From assembly GCA_018907035.1 (NCBI GenBank), contig JACCIC010000014.1, positions 4,511,001 to 4,575,000 of the forward strand: 64,000 nt of DNA, written 5' to 3'. The DNA is from Sycobia sp. Sy_11. Its lineage: Eukaryota; Arthropoda; Insecta; Hymenoptera; Epichrysomallidae. The notes beneath the pieces were generated by a model. The model worked only from the letters and a program-made list of their open reading frames with translations. It was not told the DNA's origin and ran no database searches. Numbering within the stretch: the stretch's first letter is position 1; every line of letters starts with the position of its first letter. The translations under genes were made by a program, and so were the position numbers. Below are positions 1 through 11,675 of the stretch, one piece after another.

Positions 1-1115
1 TTATCGAGTTCGACGCGCGCGGGCGCCAGCCCGGCGCCCCTAAAGTTATTGGGATTTTCAGATATAGGGGGTCGAATTAATTTTAGGTCGAGCTAAACGG
101 CCCGTAGAGCCGCCGGTGCAGCAGCTGGATAGGGGCACGTGGGGCGGGAGGTGAGGGGAAGGACACGAGGCTCGCTCAAACGCGCGGGAAAATAATTGTT
201 TCGAACGGTTAAGCACGCGTTCTTTTTTTCTTGAACTTTTTGTACCTAATCAATATTCATTCGATGGGATTGCGATAAAATGCGCTTTTAATTCTTTTTT
301 TTTTGTTCATTTAATCGGTAGTCCCTAATGAGTGCGAATAATTCACTCGATATTTATTTGGAGGCATATTTCTTTCCCTCGTGAAGAAATTCATTATCGT
401 ATATTTATAATTATATTAAAATGAAGCAAAGTTGAATTATTGAGCAATTGACCAATTTCATGATATATTATAAAATCATGATCTCTAAAAGATATAACAA
501 GATAAATTTAACAAATCAGAATTTTATCGGCTTAATGAAGCTTCTCATTCAGGAAAAAACCACTCAGTCCGATTGAGAAGATAAAATATAGGTTCCCGCT
601 GTTCTTTTTGACGATAAAGCCGGATAAGGATAAAAAAATACAATGAAATTAAATCCATCACCTATAATAACCTAGGAAGAACTCTTTTTTTATAATAAAA
701 TGAATTTATTTTCCTAAATGTTGATATTTGTTTTCTATGTATTTTTATACTTGTATCGCATATGTTTTATGCATGTATTTAGTACCGATAATTAACAAAT
801 GTATGTTCTAAAATTAGGTAAGAAAGGCCAAAACATTGGCCTCTGAAAGTTTTAATGCCCATTTGAGATCTTTTAAAAAACTAATGGTGATTGTATTTTC
901 CCTTTTTAATGGATAATTAATTCTTAGTGTTTAAAATATATATTAATTATCGATTTTTTTCTTCCACAAATTTAATTCCAAAACTTTATTTGCTAATAAT
1001 AACTATAATATAACAATAAATATACTACTATCTTTTTGAATATAAAGTATTCATATTATAAAAAATGCAAAAAGTGCGCATGTTCTGCATGAAATGTGAA
1101 AAATTTTGAAGTCAG

Positions 1116-1163
<48 letters not shown>
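1116..1163. repeat. (TA)n microsatellite
   Basis: About 20 uninterrupted TA units follow TATATACAT. Confidence 0.95.
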
Positions 1164-1165
<2 letters not shown>

Positions 1166-2225
1166 CTTCCGTGAGATGGTTAGCCTTAATTGATGCCTAA
1201 AGGTACATGATGTAAATGAGTTACAAGTAATTTCATTTCTTACTTTATGCACACAAAAGAGAAGTTTATGAGCCATTTTAAAGAAAAAGGGGGGTAAAAG
1301 CGACGCTCGAGATTTTCGCCTGGAAAATTTATGTAAGTCTATACGTTAAATCCATTAAAGGAGAGGGGCTAAATCGCTCAAGTCGCTGCGCCATGATAAG
1401 ATAAAGGGAACAAAAAGATGGATGAATTTAATAGCTGCCCAGGTGAATTCCTAAGCCGCGCGCTATCGACGAACAGAGCGAGGAAACCCGAGAGGATTTA
1501 TAATCCGTCGGTTCTTTCAAACTCCACCTTTATACGTACATACATACGTACTATATATATAGCGGGGTCCGAAGCCGTACAATGGGAATCTCGTTGACGC
1601 ACCAAAAGCTGCGATTTTTCCAATATACGCACGCGCGCGAGTGCGCACGCAACTCACGCATTGAGTGTGTCTATGTATATACTACGATAAAATCAAATCA
1701 TTGCTTTAGGTCAGTGGTCTATGTAACATTTACATCGTTATTATCTAATGTTAATTTGAATGGCATTGACGAATGGATTGATAATTAGAATTTCGAACGT
1801 AACGCTTACCGATAAGGGGTTAAAAACGTATAATCGGGAGTCCGCTAATTATCGTTAAGCTAATAATTTGATAATCGATTAAACGAGCTCTCGGTGTATA
1901 TAATTCAATTATTCGACAACGAGATGAAAATTCAATAGTACATGTATAAAAGGAGCGAATGCCTAGTACGTGTGGATGTTGAAAGTATTTGTCGAGCTGC
2001 TATTAAAACGAAAGGATCGTTGAATTGATGAAATCGTCAATTTCAATTGCGTTAAATCGTTCCAAACTGCAAATTCTCCGAGAGCTCGATAAAAAAAATT
2101 TACATTTCTACATTTTTCACAAGCTGTACGTTAAAATAATGCAAATATAGTTATTAATTTTCATGAAATCAAATCGTAAAAACTTTTAAAAATTAAATTT
2201 GTACTTGTATCCGCAGTTGTAAATT

Positions 2226-2325
2226 AAGTTAACAAATATTTTTATCGATCTCACGGTCTTTATACTATAATTTTTATACTGGAATAATAACAGTTAGACT
2301 GTTCGTGTTTATTATCACCCTCGTA
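2226..2325. repeat. Diverged copy of the left part of the 27-kb inverted-repeat element
   Basis: About 100 bases align with 27012-27113 in the same orientation. Shared blocks include ACAAATATTT/ATAAATATTT, GTCTTTATACTAT, a CAGT(T/C)AGACTG block and GTTTATTATCA. No right-hand inverted arm was found downstream, so this copy appears truncated. It shows the family is dispersed. Confidence 0.55.
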
Positions 2326-4310
2326 AAATCTGAAATAAAAATTACGATAAAAAATAGAAATAAATTAAAATCAAAAATAAAAATAAAAAAAGATATAAAA
2401 ATATAATCAATATGCTTAGTAATGGAAGATCTTATTGACCTCGCGACCTAAAACTTCCCGTATCTTCTTGATGCTTGGTTCGACATTTCGATCCCTTTGA
2501 TTCATCTTCAGGGAATAAACTGATTGTATTTTCAAGTGAAAACAATGCTTTCACAAAGTAATTTACAATTCTGATTTTCGTGTTAGTTATAGAAATTATT
2601 GATTGAAATAACCAAAATATGAAGAAAAAAAAGTACAAAAAAAAAATAAAATTTTCATTTTCATTTTAATTTTCCTATATTAAAAATGCTTTAGAACGAA
2701 TTTTTATCATTTTAATATAATATAACTTTTATCGTTTTAAAGTAATCAGTTATAATATTTTTTATAGTCTTGGCTAGTTTCAGTCCATTTTCTATCTTAT
2801 TTTTATACCAATTCTATATAGATGATCTTATTTACTTCGATAAAAGTAAGAAGCTACCATCCAAAAATTTTGATCGAGCAGCCATAACTATTTTTGTTGG
2901 TTAAAATATACTGAATTCGATGGAATAATTATTTTATTTATATTTTGAGCAAAATGAAAAGTTAGTGAATTTTAGAAGTTTTGTACGCTTTATACACGCT
3001 ATTATGAAAAACTAATAAGACACAGGTCAAAAGTAACTTTTGTGAAGCAATAAAAAAGTGTTGATCAATACAGAACTATAATTGAAAATATCTAATCTTT
3101 TGTTTTTAGCGTATAGTATTCAAATTATTTCATTTCGTGAAAAGCAAAAAATAATATTAAGATAAGAAAAAAATATACGAAACCAAAAGTAGTCATCTAT
3201 TTCACTGTACTCTTGTCTATTTATATATACAACTATAAACTTTTGAGAATGAATCAAATCGATTCCAATTTACAATGTATCGAAAAATTTTCTAAACAGA
3301 TACTAAATATTAACACCAGAATGTAAATAAATAATCAAATAAAACAAAGGAAATAATATAGGCGTATTTCGCATCCCTGTGTCAATTCAAATTAGGCGCC
3401 CGTTTCACGCGCGTCACTTTCATTATACTGAGAGCAATTTCATGCTTCGTAAATCAAGTGTATACGTATGTTCCCTTCCGGAAGGATCGATGGCAGAAAA
3501 TAATTAAATCCAAATTCAAATAAACCGAAAATTCGGCCTGAACTTTTTCCCGCTTTAAATTCGTTCTTTATCGAGTACAATTGTAAACGTCACGCGGTGA
3601 CGCTCGCCCGAATGCTCAACAGTTTGACGGGCAAAATTTAACTTGGAGAAATTTTATGCTACTATATCCTCGCCTGTGTTCCAAGTCGTTTGTAAGAGAT
3701 TTTTTTTAAAGCGGTCATAATTACTGCCGTAGAAGAGATCATCTTTATGCGATGATTGTGTAAAGTAGGAAAATAAATGTCTAGTCGGTGAATTTTCATG
3801 TTTTATACTATATTTTCATATAGAAAAATCATAGCATTGAACATATTGCAATGCTTGCCGATTCTAGCTCTACTTATATTATACTGAATGCCGTAAACCA
3901 TCACTTGGAAGTGGAATTATTTAATTTAAATAAAATAAAAATATTCAACAGTGTTGAGTTTACTAACAATTTAGAATTTAGAAATGTATAAATATTGTGA
4001 AATTCATACAGTTCAATTACACATGATACCGATAAGTCCAGACTGATTTATTTCATATTGATATAACGTGGACAACTCGAGTTATAAACGAAAAAACGAA
4101 AAATCGATGAAATCGAGACGGAAAGGATATTTTCCAACGTCGCCCAAGAGGCTTATAATACACGGTCGAATATACAGTAAACAAGGTAAACTACAATGCT
4201 CTTAATAATACATGATTATATTATACCCCGTATAAAATATCGCAATAACACGCTAAACTTGTTCCGCATCGTGTGCCTCATATACTCCGTAAAATCTACA
4301 ATCTCCAAAA

Positions 4311-4316
4311 TCTCTC

Positions 4317-4360
<44 letters not shown>
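4311..4360. repeat. (TC)n microsatellite
   Basis: A nearly perfect TC run of 50 bases at the left edge of the GC island. Confidence 0.95.
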
Positions 4361-4362
<2 letters not shown>

Positions 4363-4924
4363 TATATGAAATTCCACATACCGCGTCCGCAAATACCATC
4401 TCGCGTGCGCGCAGCCAGGAAACTCCCGATACATGCGCGTACACATACGCGGCTTCGCAATTCGCAAAAAGCGTACAAACGACCCGAGGGGGTCGGTAGC
4501 GGGAGGGCAGGAGCGCTCGACCGAACCGCAGCAGCCGGGCTCGGTCGCCGGTTGCGAAATTCGCGGCCGGGTCGAGGCGCGTATGGTTGAGGGAAGGAGG
4601 GCGAGTAGGAGGGGGGGGAGGGAAGAACGAACCGGAAAAATAGTCTCGGCTATATACTCGAGAGGACCGACTCGATGATCCGTGCACATCGCGAGCTTTT
4701 TGTCCCTCTCGTCCCGTCCTCCCCCCCGTCTACCCCCACCCGCTGTATGCGAGAACTTCTCAAAAATCTCTTAGGGTAATATGCTTATGGCCAGCCAGCT
4801 TGCCCAGCGACATTAACAATCCGAGGCAGCCGCCTTTCCTACTTTTTACTCCCCTCCCCACGAGCGGCAAATCCAATTCATGCGGAGGCGCAAGAGTCGC
4901 GCTACTCTCCCCCCGCCATCACTA

Positions 4925-4927
<3 letters not shown>

Positions 4928-4960
<33 letters not shown>

Positions 4961-4975
4961 AACACACACACACAC
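4928..4975. repeat. (TC)n-(CA)n compound microsatellite
   Basis: TC units to 4959 are followed by CA units to 4975. Confidence 0.95.
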
Positions 4976-5452
4976 TAGTAACGCGCTTGAGGTCGGCCGC
5001 ACAGCAGCACGACAGAAGGCGCGGAGCTTGGTACCAGCTGGCTCTTGCACGGCTTGACTTTTTGGCAAAAGAAACTATCCTCCCCTCTCAACTACGCCTG
5101 TTTATGAAAGTAGGGGGGGGGCGGTAAGATCCACTGTTGCGTAGCAGCGGTGCATAAGTGGACACGGAGGACGCCGAGAAACGAGGCCCAGGCGTATGTA
5201 AGAATAGCCGCGGGAGAGAGGCCATGGCTATAGATCCGCAGCTCCGTGCGAATTGCCAATGGCCTTATGGATGCGTCGGCGGAGAGGGACGGGGGCGTTC
5301 GAACTCGTTTCAGGCGCGCTCCGATGAAATTTGATTTTTTTTACCAGCGCCGATATTGAAATAAGCTTTTTATCGCTGAGATTGCGCGCTCCGCGACGCG
5401 ACGTTCCGCATCTCGTGGATTAAATTGGACGGTGGGAGTGGGGAACAAAGAG

Positions 5453-5456
<4 letters not shown>

Positions 5457-5511
<55 letters not shown>
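5457..5511. repeat. (AG)n microsatellite
   Basis: A 55-base AG run at the right edge of the first GC island. Confidence 0.95.
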
Positions 5512-5515
<4 letters not shown>

Positions 5516-6114
5516 ACTTACACTATTCTCAGTTTTACCGCTGCGCTCGTTACTATCGCAATTGCAAATGACATTGGAGCATGAGTGGGGAGAGGGGAGG
5601 CGACTGCTGATTCGGATTTTCTACGCGCAGAATCAATATTGCCTCGGGGAACTCGAAACTAGTATTGGAAAATCCGCCTCGGTTCTAAAAGGCATTCGAG
5701 AAGATTCGAAAGACGAATGCCTGGTAATTACAATTACAACGACTCTTTTTGTGCTGTTTTACAACTAGTATGCGGATACTACTATGGACCCTTTCAGAAT
5801 TGCGGTTTCTGTTTACACAAGTTTTTGTTTGTTTGTTTTTTTTTAAAGCTTTGTAATTTGTTTTCACTGCACGCGTAGAGCCGTTATTTCGAAACTTTAA
5901 GGGTACTTCTTACTCGAGAGTCCATAAAGTCTTATTCGAAAAATTATTATTTTCATAATATACATTTATAGATAGGCATTTCGTTCGAGTTATATATTTT
6001 TTTATTATGTAAATTTTATAATTTTTATTATTATTACTTTTTTAAAAAAGTGACACTTAAAACCAAGAGCCACTTTTATATAAGAATTTTAACATGATTT
6101 TTGCTAATCCCCAC

Positions 6115-6640
6115 GGGAATTCTAGGGACGTCGAGTTAATTTCAAGGGCCTCGAGGAACGTCAAAACCGTATACTTATTTTTTAGGTCCGCTCGAGAATT
6201 GCAGGCCGGTAGACTTAATTTTGAGAACCATCTGGAAATCCAGGACCATAGAATTAATTTTGTATATTTATAGGGAATGCCAGGATCGTAGACCGAATTT
6301 CAGGTGTCTATGTGGAATCCTAGGACCGTATATTGAATTTCGGAGAGCCCTGTGAAATACCAGAGCCATAGTCATAATTTTTAGGCTCTCCGATAACACC
6401 AGGGATGTATCTTTAATTTTTAGGGTGTCTGGGGAATACCAGAAACCTTATACTTCATTTTGGGGGCCCTCAGGAATGCCAGAGCCGTATGCTTGATTTT
6501 GGGGTCCTTCGAGAAATTCAGTACCATTGACTAAATTCCGAGGGTCCCTAGGGAATGCCAAGGCATTGATTCAATTTTGGAGGCCCCGAGGTAATGCCAT
6601 CGTCGTACACATAATTTTGTGGGCCCGAAAAATACCAGGA
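6115..6640. repeat. Diverged 40-bp tandem repeat array, about 13 copies
   Basis: Units begin near 6116, 6155, 6196, 6235, 6275, 6315, 6354, 6392, 6434, 6474, 6513, 6553 and 6591, so the period is 39-42 bases. Each unit starts with a GGAATnCCAG-like block, followed by nnCCGTAn, a TTAATTTT-like core and a GGGnCCC-like block before the next GGAAT. Units differ by many substitutions, so the array is old, yet the block order is kept throughout. It ends where a short (TA) stretch begins at 6641. I do not recognise the family; it could be an old minisatellite or a clustered binding-site array. Confidence 0.85.
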
Positions 6641-7713
6641 CATATATATATGTTGTAGGAACGCTTATTGATTCATTTGCACATTATAATTCTTGCTTTT
6701 TTACTAAAGTTCTGAGACCATAAAATTGTTAATAAATTTTTTCGTGCTCAATTTGACCCCAAATATGATACAACAAAAATACAACATGCAAGATTCCTTC
6801 ACAGAATAGCAGAATATTTTATGTATGCTTACGTTGCGATACTTCTAAAAGCGGTGATGCTGCATATAACTTGTCTTATTAGCAGTCAAATGCACCTAAA
6901 TATACACGTGTAATCGGAATATTCGCCAAGCCGAAAACTTACTTTACGTTTACTCGTTGGCTTATTTAAAATATCAGCCGCGGTACTGATTTACGTATAC
7001 ATAAATATAAATTTGTACTGTTGACCGATGAAAGTCCAAACTTTTCCTCGTGCGCAAATAATTCGTGTAATCGCGGTAAGCGTATATACATAAGAGAAGA
7101 AGAAAAACTGTTTTTCGATTGCCATACGCGTGGCTGCGCATTTGCATAAGCCCTGCTCGTTACAACGCATCAGCTTACCAAGTTAAAAAAAAAAATCCAT
7201 TTCAAACAAAATACTCCAAGCCCCTGGCGCGAAACCTCTTTTTTTTTAATCGCGCAACGCCCACGCCACGACCGCTCTTTTTTCTATCCATACTGCCCAT
7301 ATTTCAGGCGATGCTCCCGCCGCCGTCCGCCCCCTTTTTCGCCATTTTCCCCATCGACGCGCGCTCATCCGCCGTATTTTTCCAATATAAATATCTCGGA
7401 ACGTTACACACGCGGTGAGCGGAGAAAATGCGACGATCCCCTCCCGCCTACCTGCCCACAACCGCCAATATAAAAGAAAGGCAAATTCTGCTAAATGACG
7501 AAACATTTTGCGGCGCCCGTGCTGCCGTGCCAATGCATTATGAAAAAGCCTCTGGCCGCGCAGCCCTGCCGCCGCTGGCTCTAAAACACGGCGCGGCACG
7601 AGACGCGCGATTGACCGCGCATCGGTGCGTTAAATCCGGGCCGCTGGGTCGCTGGTGCTGCTGTTTTAATTACACATGCGACAGAGAAAGAGAGATAGAC
7701 AGAGACAGATACG

Positions 7714-7719
7714 TATATA

Positions 7720-7791
<72 letters not shown>

Positions 7792-7792
7792 C
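7714..7792. repeat. (TA)n-(TG)n-(CG)n compound microsatellite
   Basis: TA units with two interruptions pass into about 16 TG units and end in GCGCGCGC. Alternating purine-pyrimidine of this length can adopt Z-DNA. Confidence 0.95.
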
Positions 7793-7984
7793 CAGAAACG
7801 GTCGGAAGGAGAACAAGAAAATCATCATCCCAAGCGCGCGTGCACGAGTCGTTCGCCGTTTTATTCCTATCGCCTCTTCGGCGAATGGATTTGGCGAGGA
7901 CGGGGGTGTGAGTGGAGCGAAGTCCGTTGAAGCCTCTCTCCCGCCGGAAATTTTGTTGCTTGCTCTCGTGCGCTCGCTGGCGAA

Positions 7985-7986
<2 letters not shown>

Positions 7987-8036
<50 letters not shown>
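7987..8036. repeat. (TA)n microsatellite
   Basis: A 50-base pure AT run, 200 bases from the preceding compound tract. Confidence 0.95.
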
Positions 8037-8038
<2 letters not shown>

Positions 8039-9226
8039 CGTATTATGTGCTGGGAGCATAAAGCGCGAGCTGCATCCCGAGATGCGGAAAGCTTTTTGCG
8101 TGATAGATTTCTGCAACCCGATGAATATTTCAGAGTGCAACAGAGAGACAGCGAATGAAGGACAGAGAGATGGAACAAGAGAGTGAGAAGGAGAAAGAGC
8201 AGAAGGTCAGTTCGTTATGATTTATGATAACAGCTGCTTCTGGCAGAATTGCGAGCGCGCCCACTGGAGACGGGGATATTAGAAATAGTTAAACACTGGT
8301 GATGAGGTTACATCTCTTTTCTTGCTGTATTATCATTTTTTCTATGTCTCGACGCCTAATTGACAGTTAATCTTTATGTAGATGAGAAATCCCGAGAGGA
8401 CTGTCAGATTGTTTATATCCATATATATTTGAAAGACTGTCATCGAGTGCGAAAGAACTTTTTTTCACATGATTACTTAGTGATTCAGTAGTACAAATAT
8501 ATCATGTTAATCATTTAATAAATAAAAAAAAATTTATTTCTCTCTTTACGTCTAGCATTAGAACACCAGACAACACCATGACCTCTGCCGAATGAACATC
8601 ACTTGCCGAGTTCATCGTGGGCGAAATGAAGATAGCAGATACAATATTATTTACGTATCTTTGTAAATTTTATCAATATTATAATATTACAATATTAATT
8701 TACTAATTAATTTATTAATCTATCTAAAATTGTATTTTTCCTAAAGCAACGGTTACACTAGAAAGCAATAACAATTCAGCTAGCAATACGTAGTATGAAA
8801 AACCTTTTTGTGCATTACTCATTCTTACTTATCAAAATATTATTAACTTTAATTTGATGTTGATAAAATAATTTATTACATGACATGAAGAATTACAATT
8901 TGCTGTATAGTAAGATTTGCGTTCGAGAAAATTTGTAGCCGTGCTATAATTAATGTACATCAGTTCGTTTTTTTCCAACAGACCAAAGGAAAGGGTCGAA
9001 TAATATATCTGTAAAGTCTTTGTGTACTTGGGCCGACTCTGTTGTCCTGAACTCAGACACGTACAATAGCAGCCGAAATATATATGTACGTTAGATTTGT
9101 AGAAAGTGGTGCATTCATTTTTAGCACTGATTTATAAGCTCTTTGTTGGGATAATAATTTACACGGATTTACATAAGCTTTGAGCTTAGAAAAAGAGATA
9201 GACAAAATTATTTTCTTTTTTTTCAG

Positions 9227-9300
9227 GATGACATCCCTCCGGCTACATAAATTTGCAGCAACTAAGGAGTAATAAAAGACTATACACGAGAAAACTTATC
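9227..9300 (+). other. Possible terminal exon (strong acceptor plus AATAAA)
   Basis: A pyrimidine tract and TTTCAG end at 9226, a good 3' splice site. One frame after it reads seven codons (D-D-I-P-P-A-T) to a TAA, and AATAAA follows at 9271-9276. This would suit a short last exon of a coding or non-coding transcript, but no upstream donor partner was identified. Confidence 0.2.
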
Positions 9301-9586
9301 AAGAAATTTCTTCAGTTTATATTTTTAACCAACAATTTTTTTTTTATTGAAAATTATTTCTCCTTCGTATAGCTTATTGTTTGTCTTTCATATGCATCTA
9401 ATAAACTATTTTGTATATTGGATTCTTTTATAAACATGTATAGAAGAAAAACTTTTGATAGTGCACTCGTATCTCAGTCATTTTTAGGTTTACCAAAAAA
9501 CACTCATGCGCATGTATAAGTTTCTTCTTAACACGAAACGAAAATGTACGCACGGTGAATATTCATAGGGATGGATACAGATTATG

Positions 9587-9587
<1 letters not shown>

Positions 9588-9640
<53 letters not shown>
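9588..9640. repeat. (TA)n microsatellite
   Basis: About 26 pure AT units. Confidence 0.95.
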
Positions 9641-9645
<5 letters not shown>

Positions 9646-11301
9646 GAAAAATACTGTTTAAATCCAAAAGATTTCTCTCAACTCTCAATACAGAACCAAA
9701 ATATAAACATGGAATATCGAATGCGCTCATTGCTAATAGATTTTTCTAATATTGAATATTATTTCGCTTAATAAATTCTACTGGCTTTGAAAATGAACTG
9801 CCAGAATTTGATGTCCGATTAACGAAGTAAACGTGTATCATGTGGAACTCACGTGAATTTGGTGATCGTAGGCGCTTGACGTTACCCTTATCAAATATTA
9901 CAAACGGTCTTTTATGCGCGAGTATCAATTGCAGATATTGTTAATAATAAATAGTCAATTGTTCTATATATGTGTCTGTTTGTTAGATCAACACGTAGTA
10001 AAGTCCCATGGCTTAAAAAATCAAAGAAGTGTTATCTGTAGCCAAGTAAAACAATTCGAAGGACATAAATAGAGTCACACAGACTGTTCATATATATAAT
10101 ACCGTTGGGAGCAGTATGCTAGCAAAAGAACGGCTCGGAATGCTCGTAAAGAAAGTTTGCGTTTCTACGAAATACGGATTGTCAAATATAATATTGAACA
10201 GTCCTGTAATGGTATTAGCCATGGTTGATAAGTTATTTCCAAGTTCAGTATTTTAACAACATTTACATCGATCGACGATTGATAATGTTTATCCGCTTAC
10301 TTATGTAACATAAATCACGAAAAAAGAAGAAATCTAGCATACCGAATAGTTTTTGATGCTTTAAAAAACAACTTTTAAGATGACTGTCAGAAATATTTTG
10401 TTGAAAATAAGAGAAATGTTGAAGGTAATATGTACGGAATAGAAAAAAAAATGTATCAAATTAAAGTCACTATTAAGAACAGAAGATAAATAATTAGCAG
10501 AACAATTTCAGGGAATAAAGAATGTAGGACGATGAGCAGTGCAGATTGTATGACATAGTGAACGAATCAGACAGTGATTTGAACGATTAATATGAATAAG
10601 TCCATTTCAGATTATGTTTCGATAACATATAGTATTATAATTTAAAAATGTAGGGCTTAATAAACTACAGGTCGGTAACGATTCGTAGGACTCCTTCCTG
10701 TCTTACGAAATAGCCTATGACTGAAGGGGAAGAATGCTAAGTATGTTAAATATTTTACATAGTGGTATTTTTTGAGGGCAAGTGTCTAAAAAAACTGTTT
10801 TTTTTTTTTTCTTAGATACGTAGATGATCTGTAATTTATCAGCAAGTGCTAAAGATTATAGCGCTGTACATATTAGATGATACTTCGCTTGACGCGAAAT
10901 AAATGCAGAATAATGGCGTAAAACTAGCAGCTTCGACAGTAGATATTTTACAGTTGATAAAATGCCCATCGATGCAATGTGTAGTTTAGTACCAAGACGA
11001 TACTAAACTACAACCAATGTTTAGTTCGATACGTAACAGTGACACTTGATTACAAGCTAATATTTCGTAACCAGATAAAGCAACTGACAGAGTACCCAAT
11101 TATCAACGAAATATATCAAGTGCATGGTAAACGTTGTTCTTCTGAGATCTTGAAAATGTAATTTTCTCATGAGGATTTGTCAAGGCATCATGTTATTTGA
11201 AACAAAGATATGAGCAGATGAACTGAAGACTTATAAAATAAAAAACATTGTAAAATAATGGCAGCTGCGTACCGAAAAGGAGCACCATGTAACCTAATCT
11301 C

Positions 11302-11675
11302 CTACCCTATGGTCCCTGCATCGGCGTTACTTTTTTCTACAACTGTTTCATTCACCTTCTGGCAATAGGGATTAACAAGATCTACTAAAATAATATCGTT
11401 AAATGATGAACTGCTTAGATTATTAATCACAGTCACGATTTCCACAGTTACATAGGACAGTAAATTAAAATATGTTTCGTATCTAATCGGAGCGCGATCG
11501 CATCCGGACCAATCTCTATAAATTGAGGAAAGCCCCGAATCAGGACTGCACCCGCTGTAATGATTCTTAGGTCGATGCACTTCACGCCTACTTTTAGTTT
11601 AAGCAATTTTGTCTCGAGAGAAAGCCGCTCGAGTGAGAACAAGTATGCGCATTTGAGCGAGAACATATGGTTCAT
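11302..11675 (-). other. Overlapping open frames, possibly a decayed coding remnant
   Basis: Two overlapping reverse-strand frames (92 and 75 codons) are open across a patch with balanced base composition. Neither shows a motif I can name. A switch between the two frames near 11450-11580 could mean a frameshifted remnant of an old mobile element, but that is a guess. Confidence 0.15.

Larger units (their letters stand above)
1..4200. other. AT-rich non-coding DNA
   Basis: The first ~180 bases are GC-rich. The rest is AT-rich with frequent stops in all frames and no credible exon. It holds the (TA)n tract at 1116-1163 and the diverged repeat at 2226-2325. Confidence 0.6.
4200..5520. other. 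GC-rich island flanked by TC and GA tracts
   Basis: CpG and homopolymeric G/C runs are abundant. The tract starts with (TC)n and ends with (GA)n. Open frames here come from GC-rich composition and dinucleotide repeats. A regulatory island is the likeliest reading. Confidence 0.45.
7080..8210. other. GC-rich island with compound microsatellites
   Basis: Long open frames on both strands pass through (TA)n and (TG)n tracts and encode only YI or VC alternations there, so they are not taken as genes. CpG content is high outside the repeats. Confidence 0.45.

Noticed and set aside
7428..8186. 252-codon open frame
   Set aside because: It runs through TA and TG tracts that translate to YI and VC alternations, and a comparable frame is open on the opposite strand; no domain is visible.
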